In this document: positions 42,607 through 51,769 of the stretch, one piece after another
Position numbering within the stretch: the first letter of the stretch is position 1
Layout of the letters: every line of letters starts with the position of its first letter
Source of the DNA: Halorussus salinus
GTDB taxonomy: Archaea > Halobacteriota > Halobacteria > Halobacteriales > Haladaptataceae
Reading direction: 5' to 3'
Assembly: GCF_004765815.2 (NCBI RefSeq)
Contig: NZ_ML974127.1
Location: forward strand, 472,917-536,916
Length of the DNA stretch: 64,000 nucleotides
The notes under the pieces: generated by a model
The model's database searches: none
What the model saw: the letters and a program-made list of their open reading frames with translations, nothing else
What the model was told of the DNA's origin: nothing
Made by a program: the position numbers and the translations under genes

Positions 42607-42946
42607 TGCACACTTCTCCGTCGCGTCGCACATTAATTGCTCGCTTCGTTTGATTCCCTCCGCGCGCAGTTCCCCGCCGGTTGCTCGACTCCTCGTTCTG
42701 CTCCGTCGAGCGACGCGACTGGGGAATCGGCGTCGAAAGAACACCGCAAGGTACCCCTACCCGCGGTGTTCACGGCATTTCGGGCGCTGTAAATAGGTCT
42801 TGTGGTGTCCGGGAGCGTCGGCGCGCGGCCCCGGCGGCGACTGCGTACCGACCGCCGAGGAGGCCGGACGCCCGACGGCGGGAGGAGACTGGGCCTTCGA
42901 GCGCGGGAAGTCAGATACAAGCCCTCCGACCACCAAGCACGCTCGA
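42607..42946. other. 340-base intergenic region upstream of truD
   Basis: No gene is supported. A TATA-like gtaaatagg (about 42789-42797) implies a transcript that starts about 42820 and carries a leader of about 125 bases before truD, long for a haloarchaeon. The leader is GC-rich with several short inverted matches but no recognised RNA. The left part holds the promoter of the Bat-type gene at 42606. Confidence 0.5.
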
Positions 42947-44299
42947 ATGCGCGAGGCGTACCCAGTCGAGGAGGCGGTCGGTATCGAACACTTCGTCAGC
43001 GACGGCGACGGCGTGGGCGGGCGACTCAGAGCGTCGCCGGAGGACTTTCGCGTCCGCGAGATAGAGCGGTTCGACGCCGAACCCGCCGACGCCGACCCCG
43101 GAGCCTACGCCCATCTCGTCGTCCGGGCGACCCTCCGGGAGTGGGACACCAACGACTTCGCCAAGCGCCTCGCCGACGCGCTGGGAATTAGCCGCGAGCG
43201 CGTCTCGTGGGCCGGAACAAAGGACAAGTACGCCGTCACGACCCAACTGTTCACCCTCCGGAAAATCGACCAGTCGGACCTCGAAGGCGTGTCCATCTAC
43301 GACGCCGACCTCGAAGTACTGGGCCGCGCGGGGCGCGGACTGGAGTTCGGCGACCTCGCCGGAAACGAGTTCGAGATTACGGTCAGCGACCCCGAGCGCC
43401 CCGAGAACGCCGAGGAGGTCCGCGACCAACTGACCGACTGGGCCGACGAATCGCCGGGCGCGGTGGGCGTCCCCAACTACTTCGGCCAACAGCGATTCGG
43501 GAGCCGTCGCCCCATCACCCACGAGGTCGGCCTCCACGTCGTCCGCGGCGAGTGGGAGGAGGCCGTCAGAAGCTACGTCGCCAACCCCTACGAGACCGAA
43601 CCGGAAGACAGCCAGCGCGCTCGCCGCGAGGCCGCCGACGCCTTCGCAGAGCGCGACTGGCAGACGGTCTTGGACGCCATCCCGCCGCGTCTCGGCTTCG
43701 AGCGCGCGATGGCCAACCAGTTGGTCGAGTCGGGCGGCGACGGACCGGAAGACTTCCGCGCGGCGCTCGAAGCCGTGCCCTCGAACCTCCAACGACTGTT
43801 CGTCAACGCCGCCCAGTCGTTCGCCTTCAACCGCATCCTGAGCGAGCGACTTGCTCGCGGGCTTCCCTTCCATCGCCCGGTCGCTGGCGACGTGGCCTGC
43901 TTCGCCGACGAGGTCGAGGGGCTGGCCCTGCCGGACCCCGACCGCGAACAGCGCGTGACCGAGCGCCGGGTCGAGACGGTCGCGCGCCACTGCGAGCGCG
44001 GTCGAGCCTTCGTGACCGCGCCGCTGATCGGGACCGAGACGGAACTCGCGGACGGGGAGCCGGGCGACATCGAGCGCGAGGTGCTGGCGGACTTGGAGTT
44101 GGCTCCAGAGGACTTCGACCTGCCGGGGGAGTTCCACTCGACGGGAACCCGGCGCGCGATTCTGGTTCGGTCCGACCTCGACATGGACGGCGCGACCGCC
44201 GGAAGCGACGCGCTGACCTTCGAGTTCGCGCTCCCGAAAGGGTCGTATGCCACGGTCCTCCTCCGGGAGTTCCAGAAGACTGACCCCGCCGAGGAGTAG
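42947..44299 (+). CDS. truD: tRNA pseudouridine synthase TruD
   Basis: A 450-residue TruD, which makes pseudouridine-13 in tRNA. The catalytic Asp is in [16 protein letters not shown] (about residues 88-103). [21 protein letters not shown] and the inserted TRUD subdomain (about 170-330) follow, and [11 protein letters not shown] ends the fold. I chose the ATG at 42947 ([19 protein letters not shown]...), which matches the usual N-terminus; upstream codons are intergenic. Confidence 0.92.
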   Translation: MREAYPVEEAVGIEHFVSDGDGVGGRLRASPEDFRVREIERFDAEPADADPGAYAHLVVRATLREWDTNDFAKRLADALGISRERVSWAGTKDKYAVTTQLFTLRKIDQSDLEGVSIYDADLEVLGRAGRGLEFGDLAGNEFEITVSDPERPENAEEVRDQLTDWADESPGAVGVPNYFGQQRFGSRRPITHEVGLHVVRGEWEEAVRSYVANPYETEPEDSQRARREAADAFAERDWQTVLDAIPPRLGFERAMANQLVESGGDGPEDFRAALEAVPSNLQRLFVNAAQSFAFNRILSERLARGLPFHRPVAGDVACFADEVEGLALPDPDREQRVTERRVETVARHCERGRAFVTAPLIGTETELADGEPGDIEREVLADLELAPEDFDLPGEFHSTGTRRAILVRSDLDMDGATAGSDALTFEFALPKGSYATVLLREFQKTDPAEE

Positions 44300-44342
44300 C
44301 CTCAAACCATATCCCGGATGGCGTCGTAGCAGTCCCGCCACG

Positions 44343-44699
44343 ATGAGTTACGCCAACAGAACCGAGAGCCTCCAGCGGCAGATAGACGACGCCATCGCCG
44401 AGGGGTGGCGAATCGAGTCGGAGACGCCCGAGCGCGTCGTCCTCGTCAAGCGCAACGTCGGGAGCCTCGGCGTCCACTTGATTCTGGCCCTCCTCACGGG
44501 CTGGTGGTCGTTCGGTCTCGTCAACCTCGTCTACGGCGCGTACAAGTATCTGAACGACTCCCAGCGCCGGGTCCTGCGCGAGGGTACTGCCTGCCCCGAG
44601 TGCGGGGCCTCGGTGGCCGCGGACGCAAGTTACTGCCAGAACTGCGGCACCGAACTCCCGCCCGCGGCGGTCGAGTCCGAGACCACGAGCGCGAGCTAA
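44343..44699 (+). CDS. Membrane protein with C-terminal zinc ribbon
   Basis: This 118-residue protein has an N-terminal amphipathic part (SYANRTESLQRQIDDAIAEGW), one or two hydrophobic helices (GVHLILALLTGWWSFGLVNLVYGAYKYL) and a zinc ribbon CPECGASVAADASYCQNCG. The layout is common among haloarchaeal zinc-ribbon membrane proteins. The gene is downstream of truD, 44 bases apart, and may be in the same transcript. Confidence 0.65.
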   Translation: MSYANRTESLQRQIDDAIAEGWRIESETPERVVLVKRNVGSLGVHLILALLTGWWSFGLVNLVYGAYKYLNDSQRRVLREGTACPECGASVAADASYCQNCGTELPPAAVESETTSAS

Positions 44700-44761
44700 T
44701 CGCTCGCGGGCAAAGTCCGAAAAGCGCGGAAGTTAAATCCGTATCCGAGTAACGTCCGCCC

Positions 44762-45541
44762 ATGAAGTGTCGGCAGTGTGCGTCCCCGCTGGAACGACCG
44801 GGCGACTACTGTCTGGTCTGTCGGACGCCAAACGCCGACGCCGTGGTGCTGGAACTCGACCGGGACCGCGCGACGCTGACGATGTTAGACGACGAGGAGG
44901 TCGTCGGCGAGAGCCACGTCACGACCACGCCCGAGGAGGGCGGCGAGGCGGGCGTCGTGGAACTCCGGAACTTCGCGGGTCGGGTCGCCGACGAGGTGCG
45001 GCGCAAGCGCCCCGAGGAGGTGTACGCCGCGGGTGACCGCGACGTGCTTCGAGCGACCCGGAGCCAACTGCATCACGAATTCTATCGCATCGGCGACGGC
45101 GGCCGCGCGAGCGGCGGGACGACGGGCGACGACGCCGACGGCGGGAGCGGCGGGGGCGCGGTCGAGACCGTCCTCGCGCGCCGCGGCGACCGCGCGCTGG
45201 AGGTCGTGGAGGCGGCTCCGGCCGAGAAGTTGGGCGGGAGCCACTCGACGCTCATCGGCGACCGGGCGGGCCGGACCGCCATCGAGACGGTGGCGGGCCA
45301 CCCCCACGTCAAGAAGATAATCCCCGGCCCCATCGACGCGGGCGGGTCGGGCAGTCGGTCCGGCGTCCGGGCGAAGGCGACCCGCGCCGACGAGAACGGC
45401 AACGTCCGGATGCTCCTGCGCGACGGCTCCAGCGTCCAAGAGAACCGTGTCGTCACGACCGCGATGGACCGCGAGCGCGGCGAGCAGATTCGGGCGGACC
45501 TCAACGACGCGCTGGCGGAAGCCGGTCTTCAGCCGGACTGA
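44762..45541 (+). CDS. DUF2103 zinc-ribbon protein
   Basis: This 259-residue protein begins with a zinc ribbon CRQCASPLERPGDYCLVC (residues 3-20), followed by a conserved archaeal domain with RRKRPEEVYAAGDRDVLRAT and a C-terminal GHPHVKKIIPGPIDAGG plus RMLLRDGSSVQENRVVTTA. The two domains are separated by a Gly/Asp linker (about 115-135). DUF2103 is an archaeal family of unknown function, suggested to be a nucleic-acid-related protein from its ribbon. Confidence 0.82.
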   Translation: MKCRQCASPLERPGDYCLVCRTPNADAVVLELDRDRATLTMLDDEEVVGESHVTTTPEEGGEAGVVELRNFAGRVADEVRRKRPEEVYAAGDRDVLRATRSQLHHEFYRIGDGGRASGGTTGDDADGGSGGGAVETVLARRGDRALEVVEAAPAEKLGGSHSTLIGDRAGRTAIETVAGHPHVKKIIPGPIDAGGSGSRSGVRAKATRADENGNVRMLLRDGSSVQENRVVTTAMDRERGEQIRADLNDALAEAGLQPD

Positions 45542-45621
45542 CCAGCCGACCGGTCGCCGAGAGCCGCGGTAAGCCGTGATTGTCCTGCAAGTCGGATTTC
45601 AAGCCGGATTACGCCCCGCGT

Positions 45622-45694
45622 AGCTTTGGGGCTGGCGCGCGTCGCTGGATTCGACCGCGCCGACTTCTGACGAAAAGCCCCAACCTTCTTGGGG
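45622..45694 (+). promoter_or_regulatory. Competing hairpins after the DUF2103 gene
   Basis: TTGGGGCT (45626-45633) can pair with AGCCCCAA (45676-45683), around an inner GGCGCG/CGCGCC helix (45634-45639 with 45656-45661). The same CCCCAA (45678-45683) can instead pair with TTGGGG (45689-45694) over loop ccttc. The two structures exclude each other. It may be a terminator of the DUF2103 message or a switch ahead of the gene at 45719. Confidence 0.35.
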
Positions 45695-45718
45695 ATGGTA
45701 ATTATATCTAATTACGCA

Positions 45719-45886
45719 ATGGTCAGCCACTACGACGCGGTCCTCGCGGCTATTCCACTGCTCTCCGGGGGAGGGTTTCTGGTCGGCCAGTTGACGGGGC
45801 TTCCGGGCGCTATCGCGGGCATGGTCGCCTCGCTCGCGGTCATCGGCCACGAACTGTTCAATCCGCCCGCCGACGCCGCGGAGTGA
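45719..45886 (+). CDS. Small membrane protein, 55 residues
   Basis: The 55-residue protein MVSHYDAVLAAIPLLSGGGF... has two hydrophobic helices (about 6-24 and 27-46) and a short C-terminal tail. A TATA-like aattatat (about 45700-45707) stands at the right distance for a leaderless start at 45719; an earlier ATG at 45689 would sit inside the hairpin region. No family is known to me, though similar two-helix proteins are common in haloarchaea. Confidence 0.55.
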   Translation: MVSHYDAVLAAIPLLSGGGFLVGQLTGLPGAIAGMVASLAVIGHELFNPPADAAE

Positions 45887-45887
45887 C

Positions 45888-45908
45888 GGCCGACTCGGGG
45901 AGTCGGCC
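45888..45908 (+). terminator. 9-base-pair hairpin after the small membrane gene
   Basis: GGCCGACTC, ggg, GAGTCGGCC is a perfect hairpin beginning right after the stop codon at 45886. It has no T-run but is well placed as a transcript 3' end. Confidence 0.5.
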
Positions 45909-45957
45909 GACCGGGGGTTCCGGGAGTCGAACGCCGGAAGTCGTGAGTCGTGAGTAC

Positions 45958-46016
45958 CGACCGTCGAACGTCCCGCGTATCGACCGTCGAACGTCCCGCG
46001 TATCGACCGTCGAGCG
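45958..46016 (+). repeat. 23-base tandem repeat
   Basis: The 23-base unit, from cgaccgtcgaacg to gcgtat, is present twice in full (45958-45980, 45981-46003) and once in part (46004-46016). Function unknown; possibly a protein-binding array, possibly only slippage. Confidence 0.75.
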
Positions 46017-46334
46017 AACGCCCGCGGTCGGCACCGCGCGCAACGAAAATTGCGGCCCGGACAGCGGTCGTTTCCCTCACCAGCCGACGGACACGACACG
46101 AAGTCGTCACGAAGGCAAGCGGACCGCGGATGGCGACCGGTCGGCGGGAACCCCGTAATCGAGCATCCCGGCAGTCTTTCGGCCTGATGGCCCGTTCCCG
46201 TACCGAGGAGGTCCCGGAAGTCCGAAACCTGCTCGTCGTGCGACCAGTCGCCCCAACGCGAGATTCCGGCCCGCAAACTGGCCCGAACCGTCTGGTTCGC
46301 TTTTAGCTTGGTCCCGCTTCGATGGGATAGAGAC

Positions 46335-49300
46335 ATGGGAACAGATACCAATCGAAAGCGCGACTCGAACCGACTGCGAGCGGTGGCCCTCGCCGTCTGC
46401 GTCCTCGTCGGCGGGGTCGCCCCGGTACTCGCCGCGAGCGGCGGCGGCACGGTCCAGCAGGCAGAGAACTCGACGGCACAGGGAACGGAGAACGCGGACC
46501 TCCTCGGGGGTGCGCAAGCGGTCGCCAGCGACTCGCTCGTGACGGCGGACGCCAGCGAGCTAGCGACCGTCGAACTCGCACCGGCGGTAGCGGAGGGAGC
46601 CGATATCGGGCCGCGAGCCTCCGAGGAGACCCCGCGAATCACCTTCGGCGCGGCCGCGCAGGGACTTCCGCAGAACAAGCTCGAAGCGATTCGGAGCGGG
46701 CTACGGGAAGCCTCGGTTCTCGCCCAACGGCAGGGCGCTGACGTGACGCAAGCGCAGGTCGCGGCCGCGCGCGAGGGTGCGGTTGCGGGCGTGCAACAGA
46801 ACCAAGAGGCGAACGTCGAGCAGATTCAGGCCGCGGTGCAAGGGTCGGCGCTCGGCGCGCTGATTCAGGCCCAAGACGCCGACATCGACCAGACCCAAAT
46901 CGCGGCGGGCGTCGAGGGCGCGAGCAAGGGCGCGCTGAGCCAGCGCCAAGACGCGACGGTCAAACAGCTCCAGTCGGCGGGGTACGGCGCGAGCCACGGC
47001 GCGCTCGCCCAGCGCCAGAAGGCCGACGTGACCCAGATTCAGAAGGCGGCGTCGGGCGCGTCCAGCGGCGCGGTCTCGGGCGCGAAGGAGAAGAAGACCG
47101 ACGCCATCGGCAAGATTCGAGAGGCCGCCCAAGGCGGAGCCTACGGCGCGATGGAGAAGGGCGAGGAGAAGTCCGACGAGAAGGTGAAGTACGCCGCGCT
47201 CGGGGCCGCCAAGGGGTCGATATCCCAGAGCCAAGAGGCCAACGTCAAGCAGGTGCAGGTCGCCGCGGTCGGTGCCAGCACCGGTGCCATCGAGCAGAGC
47301 CAAGCGGCCACCGTCAAGCAGGTGCAGGCGGCCGCGCAGGGCGCGGCGAAGGGCGGCGTCTCACAGAGCCAGAAAGCCACCGTGGACCAGATTCAGGTCG
47401 CCACGCAGGGCGCGGCGAAAGGCGCGGTCTCCCAGTCGCAGGTCGCCAACGTCAAGCAGATTCAGTACGCCGCGCAGGGAGCATGCGAGGGCGCGCTGAG
47501 CTACTGCCCCGTCTGCAAGGGGTCGGTCACGATTCAAGTGAGCAACGTCAACATCATCCAAATTCAGATCGCGGTCCAGCAGACTGCGGCCGTCACCGCG
47601 AAGGAGGCCGCGCGCAAGGGCCAGACCAAGCCCTACGAAATCGTCAAGCAGGGTCGGTACGGCTGTCAGAAGCGCATCGGACTCCTCGACCCCGAGAACG
47701 AGGGCTACCGCGTGAACGACAGCGACGGCGACGGTCTGCTGGACGACCAAGAGGAGACCCTCGGAACCGACCCCGAGAACGCCGACACCGACGACGACGG
47801 ACTCACCGACAGCGACGAGGTGTTCGTCTACGACACCGACCCGACCGAGGCCGACACCGACGGCGACGGCCTCGAAGACGGGACGGAAGTGGACCAGTAC
47901 GACACCGACCCGAACGACCCGGACACCGACGGCGACGGGATTCCCGACGGCGAGGAGGTCGCCCAGAACAGCGACCCGCTCGACCCCAACGACCCCGAGG
48001 AGACCGACACCGACGACGACGGACTCACCGACGACCGCGAGCAGGACCTCGGCACTGACCCGACCGACCCCGACAGCGACGACGACGGCGCGACCGACGG
48101 CGAGGAGGTGGACGCGCTCGGGACCGACCCGCTCGAAAGCGACACCGACGGCGACGGTCTCGGCGACTTCGAGGAGGTAGACCAGTACGACACCGACCCG
48201 ACCGACGAGGACAGTGACGACGACACGGTTCCCGACGGCGAGGAGATAGAGCAGGGGTCCGACCCGAACGACGCCAGCGACCCCGCGGAAGTGGACGCCG
48301 ACGGCGACGGACTGGCCGACGCCGAGGAGCAGGCGCTCGGCACCGACCCCCAGAACCCCGACAGCGACGCCGACGGACTGGAAGACGGGACGGAGGTCAA
48401 CGTCGAGGGCACGGACCCGCTCGACCCCGACAGCGACGACGACACCGTCTCGGACGGCGAGGAGGTCCAGCAGGACAGCGACCCGTTGGACAGCAACGAC
48501 CCCGCCGTGACCGACACCGACTTCGACAACCTCCCGGACGCCGAGGAGGAGGCCATCGGGACCGACCCGGACAATTTGGACACCGACGGCGACGGTCTCT
48601 CGGACGGCGAAGAGGTCGCCCAGAACACCGACCCGCTGGACGAGAACGACCCCGAAGGGCTAGTCGGCGGGCCGGTGACGACCACGCAGACCGCGACCAC
48701 GACGACTGGAACCGCAACCACGACGACTGGAACCGCAACCACGACGACTGGAACCGCAACCACGACGACTGGAACCGCAATCACGACGACCGGGACTGCG
48801 ACGACTACGACGCCCACCGAGACGATTACGACCGAGACCGCGACGACTACGACGCCGACGGAGACGACTACCGGAACCGCAACCGCGACGGTTACGACCA
48901 CCACGCCGACCGAGACGACTACGACCGCGACCGCTACGACGGTAACGCCGACCGCGACCATCACGACAGCGACCCCGACCGAAACGACTACCACAGCAAC
49001 TGAGACGACTATCACGACGACTGCGACGCCGACCGGGACCGCTACCGCCACGCCGACCGAGACGACTACCGCCACGCCGACCGAGACGACCACCACGACG
49101 CCGGGCGAAACGACGACGACAGCCGCTGAAGGAGTCGATTCGGACGGCGACGGACTGACCGACGCCGAGGAGCAGGAGTTCGGCACCGACCCACAGAACC
49201 CCGACACCGACGGCGACGGTCTCTCGGACTTCACCGAACTCGTGGAGTTGCCGAACCTCGACCTGCGGGCGACGGACCCGACGAATCCCGACACCGACGG

Positions 49301-50441
49301 CGACGGCCTCTCGGACGGCGAGGAGTTGCTCGGCGCGTCGCTGAGTGACCCGACGACGCCCGACACCGACGGCGACGGCCTCTCGGACGCCGAGGAGCGC
49401 GACGCGGGAACCGACCCGCTCGAAGCAGACACCGACGCCGACGGCGTGGTGGACGGCGAGGACCAGAACCCGACCCAAGCGGACGGGACCGACTTCGGAC
49501 CCGAGGCGGCCGACTCCGACGGGGACGGTCTGACCGACCAGCAGGAAGTCGAGGAACTCGGCACCGACCCGCAGAACCCCGACTCCGACGGGGACGGCTT
49601 GACCGACTTCGACGAGGTAATCGGCCTGCCCGAGGCGGGACTGAACCCGACCGACCCGACCGACCCCGACTCCGACGCCGACGGCTTGCAGGACGGCGAG
49701 GAGATTCTACAGGAACCGATCAGCGACCCGACCGACCCCGACACCGACGACGACGGCTTCACCGACGCCGAGGAGGTCCAGCAGGGGACCGACCCGCTCG
49801 ACCCGTCGAGCGTGCCCGATGGCGTCGGGACGACGACCGAGACGGCGACTGCGACTACCACGACCGAGACGGCGACCGCGACGGAGACGCCGACGACTAC
49901 CACCGCAGAGACACCGACCACGACGACGGAAGTCGAGACGCCCACCACGACGGAAACTACGACGACCACGACGGCACAGCAACCGGCCGACTCGGACGGT
50001 GACGGCCTGACCGACGACGAGGAGGCACAGGTCGGCACCGACCCCCAGAACCCGGACACCGACGGGGACGGGATTCCCGACGGACAGGAGATTACCGAGT
50101 TCGGCACCGACCCGACGAACGCCGATTCCGACGGCGACACGATACCCGACGGGCAGGAACTGCAAGTCGGCACCGACCCGACCGACCCCGATTCCGACGA
50201 CGACGGCGTGGGCGACGGCCAAGAGATAACCGAGTTCGGCACCGACCCGACCAGCCCCGACACCGACGGCGACGGCCTCGAAGACGGCGAAGAACTCGCC
50301 GTGGTCGGGACCGACCCGACGAATCCCGACACCGACGGCGACGGGATTCCCGACGGCGAGGAGGTCCAGCAGGGGACCGACCCGCTCGACCCGAACGACC
50401 CCGGCGCGGGCGGCACGACGACCGCGGCGACGAACGGGTAG
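46335..50441 (+). CDS. Large exported protein with 23-residue repeats and TSP3-type calcium repeats
   Basis: A 1368-residue protein with a Sec-type signal (basic MGTDTNRKRDSNRLRAVALA, hydrophobic core, cleavage near VLAAS). Residues about 100-390 hold roughly a dozen 23-residue repeats of the form VKQVQxAAxGAxxGAxSQSQxAT. Three blocks of acidic calcium-binding TSP3-type repeats follow (about 460-775, 935-1160 and 1218-1360), with core DTDGDGLxDxEE and GTDP. Thr/Pro-rich linkers, likely glycosylated, separate them. A Cys pair CPVCKG ends the repeat domain. No C-terminal sorting motif is seen. It is a surface or released adhesin-like protein; the 23-residue repeat resembles curlin spacing but that is unproven. 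Confidence 0.8.
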   Translation: MGTDTNRKRDSNRLRAVALAVCVLVGGVAPVLAASGGGTVQQAENSTAQGTENADLLGGAQAVASDSLVTADASELATVELAPAVAEGADIGPRASEETPRITFGAAAQGLPQNKLEAIRSGLREASVLAQRQGADVTQAQVAAAREGAVAGVQQNQEANVEQIQAAVQGSALGALIQAQDADIDQTQIAAGVEGASKGALSQRQDATVKQLQSAGYGASHGALAQRQKADVTQIQKAASGASSGAVSGAKEKKTDAIGKIREAAQGGAYGAMEKGEEKSDEKVKYAALGAAKGSISQSQEANVKQVQVAAVGASTGAIEQSQAATVKQVQAAAQGAAKGGVSQSQKATVDQIQVATQGAAKGAVSQSQVANVKQIQYAAQGACEGALSYCPVCKGSVTIQVSNVNIIQIQIAVQQTAAVTAKEAARKGQTKPYEIVKQGRYGCQKRIGLLDPENEGYRVNDSDGDGLLDDQEETLGTDPENADTDDDGLTDSDEVFVYDTDPTEADTDGDGLEDGTEVDQYDTDPNDPDTDGDGIPDGEEVAQNSDPLDPNDPEETDTDDDGLTDDREQDLGTDPTDPDSDDDGATDGEEVDALGTDPLESDTDGDGLGDFEEVDQYDTDPTDEDSDDDTVPDGEEIEQGSDPNDASDPAEVDADGDGLADAEEQALGTDPQNPDSDADGLEDGTEVNVEGTDPLDPDSDDDTVSDGEEVQQDSDPLDSNDPAVTDTDFDNLPDAEEEAIGTDPDNLDTDGDGLSDGEEVAQNTDPLDENDPEGLVGGPVTTTQTATTTTGTATTTTGTATTTTGTATTTTGTAITTTGTATTTTPTETITTETATTTTPTETTTGTATATVTTTTPTETTTTATATTVTPTATITTATPTETTTTATETTITTTATPTGTATATPTETTTATPTETTTTTPGETTTTAAEGVDSDGDGLTDAEEQEFGTDPQNPDTDGDGLSDFTELVELPNLDLRATDPTNPDTDGDGLSDGEELLGASLSDPTTPDTDGDGLSDAEERDAGTDPLEADTDADGVVDGEDQNPTQADGTDFGPEAADSDGDGLTDQQEVEELGTDPQNPDSDGDGLTDFDEVIGLPEAGLNPTDPTDPDSDADGLQDGEEILQEPISDPTDPDTDDDGFTDAEEVQQGTDPLDPSSVPDGVGTTTETATATTTTETATATETPTTTTAETPTTTTEVETPTTTETTTTTTAQQPADSDGDGLTDDEEAQVGTDPQNPDTDGDGIPDGQEITEFGTDPTNADSDGDTIPDGQELQVGTDPTDPDSDDDGVGDGQEITEFGTDPTSPDTDGDGLEDGEELAVVGTDPTNPDTDGDGIPDGEEVQQGTDPLDPNDPGAGGTTTAATNG
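48700..48783 (+). repeat. 21-base tandem repeat in the Thr-rich linker
   Basis: Four copies of cgacgactggaaccgcaacc plus a final a (the last copy with one change) encode TTTGTAT units of the linker in the 46335 gene. Surrounding DNA is a looser Thr-codon repeat. The array can vary in copy number by slippage. Confidence 0.85.
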
Positions 50442-50519
50442 AACGGTCGAGGCGGGGCGGTCCGACCGCCGTCTCGACTCAAAGGCTTTATCAGCGCGCC
50501 GGGACAAATCCGCAGTACT

Positions 50520-50801
50520 ATGGCCGAAAACACGAAGAGCCGAACCGGAAGCGCCGGACGCTTCGGCGCGCGATACGGCCGCGTCTCCCGCAAGCGCGTC
50601 GCCGACATCGAGAGCGACATGAACGCCGACCACACCTGCCCCGACTGCGGTACCGACGACGTGGACCGGCAGGGAACCGGTATTTGGCAGTGCAGTAGTT
50701 GCGGCTACAAGTTCGCGGGCGGGACCTACCGCCCCGAGACGCCCGCGGGCCGGACGGTCACGCGCTCCATCCGTGCCGCGCTCGGCGAAGACGAAGAATG
50801 A
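50520..50801 (+). CDS. rpl37ae: Ribosomal protein eL43 (L37Ae)
   Basis: This 93-residue protein is the large-subunit ribosomal protein eL43: [24 protein letters not shown] start (here [20 protein letters not shown]), then a zinc finger [31 protein letters not shown] with two CxxC. Gene order eL43-rpoP-pcc1-prefoldin beta is conserved in haloarchaea. Its stop overlaps the start of rpoP by 4 bases (ATGA). Confidence 0.95.
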   Translation: MAENTKSRTGSAGRFGARYGRVSRKRVADIESDMNADHTCPDCGTDDVDRQGTGIWQCSSCGYKFAGGTYRPETPAGRTVTRSIRAALGEDEE

Positions 50802-50932
50802 GCTACAAGTGTTCGCGGTGTAAGCGCGACGTGGAACTCGACGAGTACGGCGGCGTCCGCTGTCCGTACTGCGGCCACCGCGTCCTCCTGAAGGAGCGGA
50901 GCCGCGACGTGAAGGAAGTCGAAGTCCACTAG
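50798..50932 (+). CDS. rpoP: RNA polymerase subunit P
   Basis: A 44-residue zinc-ribbon subunit of archaeal RNA polymerase (homologue of eukaryotic Rpb12): [19 protein letters not shown], then [16 protein letters not shown]. Two CxxC pairs (CSRC, CPYC) bind zinc. The ATG overlaps the eL43 stop, so the longer open frame upstream is not the protein start. Confidence 0.93.
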   Translation: MSYKCSRCKRDVELDEYGGVRCPYCGHRVLLKERSRDVKEVEVH

Positions 50933-50945
50933 TCCGCTTCTCCTC

Positions 50946-51215
50946 ATGGGCGACTTTTCTAACGACTCGTCCCGACCGCACGACGCCACGCTCCGATTCG
51001 GGTACGAGTCGCCCGGCCGTGCCCGCGTCGTGGCCCGCGCCGTCGCCCGAGAAGTCGGCGAAATCGACGGCGACCGCTCGGCGGCGACGGTCGAGCGCGA
51101 CGGCGATTCGGTAGTCGTCCGCGTCGTCGCCGACGACCTCGTGGCGCTCCGCGCTGGCTGTAACACGTGGGGGTCGCTGGTCGAAGTCGCCGAGCGAACG
51201 TCGGAGTTGGCGTAG
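50946..51215 (+). CDS. pcc1: KEOPS complex subunit Pcc1
   Basis: This 89-residue protein is the Pcc1 subunit of the KEOPS tRNA t6A modification complex: beta-rich start TLRFGYESPGRARVVARAVA and the conserved C-terminal helix ALRAGCNTWGSLVEVAERTS. Its place after rpoP is the usual one in haloarchaea. Other KEOPS subunits (Kae1-Bud32, Cgi121) are not in this window. Confidence 0.85.
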   Translation: MGDFSNDSSRPHDATLRFGYESPGRARVVARAVAREVGEIDGDRSAATVERDGDSVVVRVVADDLVALRAGCNTWGSLVEVAERTSELA

Positions 51216-51323
51216 ACGAGCGAACCCGTCCGCTACGACCGGGCGGCGTCTCGCCACCCCGAGCGCAGAATCCGGAGGACGTTTCCGCCTCCTTTTTATC
51301 TACAGATTATTTACACTACCGTG

Positions 51324-51608
51324 ATGGAGATACATCCCGAGGAGTTGTTTTCCGCGCCGGGCGGGTGGGAGGACGCGAAGTACTCCGTCCTGAATTCACT
51401 CGTCTTTCTCGGTCTCTACGCGTACTCGGAACTCCGGTACGATGGTGGACTCGACACGATGCTCGCCATCGGCGTCGCAGTAGGAGTGGCCGGGATTACG
51501 GAACTACTGCCGACGAATCGACGGCTGTTGGCGAGTGTACTGCGAGTGGTAGCAATCGGGAGTCTCGTCGCGTTGTTGCTACGGTCCGTATTTATCTTCG
51601 TGTCGTAA
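51324..51608 (+). CDS. Small membrane protein inserted between pcc1 and prefoldin
   Basis: This 94-residue protein has three hydrophobic helices (about 22-38, 45-60 and 70-92). The start chosen is the ATG at 51324, with a TATA-like tttatcta 25-30 bases upstream; a GTG immediately before it is in frame. Its base composition is lower in GC than its neighbours, and pcc1 and the prefoldin gene normally stand next to each other. It looks like an inserted gene of unknown function. Confidence 0.5.
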   Translation: MEIHPEELFSAPGGWEDAKYSVLNSLVFLGLYAYSELRYDGGLDTMLAIGVAVGVAGITELLPTNRRLLASVLRVVAIGSLVALLLRSVFIFVS

Positions 51609-51769
51609 TCGACAGCAGGAGGAGTCCGACCGGAGATATCGGAAATCGCAGTGTGAGGTTCTACAGATGCCCATCACCCTCGTTTCTGCTCCGTCAGTCC
51701 ACGAGAAGCGGCTCCATCGAATAGAATCGAAAGCGGGGGTTTTTCCGTCCGGGCCGCATTCCCGTAGGT

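Larger units (their letters stand above)
45887..46334. other. 448-base intergenic region
   Basis: No credible gene is present. It starts with the terminator-like hairpin, then a tandem 23-base repeat (45958-46016), then about 300 bases of GC-rich DNA without a good frame. A hairpin (GAACC gtct GGTTC) followed by cttttag near 46285-46308 may be a terminator or the promoter region of the gene at 46335 (TATA-like gcttttag about 28 bases before the ATG). Confidence 0.5.

Noticed and set aside
45950..46306. 118-codon frame after the small membrane gene
   Set aside because: Arg/Ser-rich translation of tandem repeats, no initiation signal, no domain.
47828..50635. 935-codon minus-strand frame with Ser/Val/Pro repeats
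   Set aside because: It is the reverse image of the TSP3 and Thr-rich repeats in the 46335 gene.
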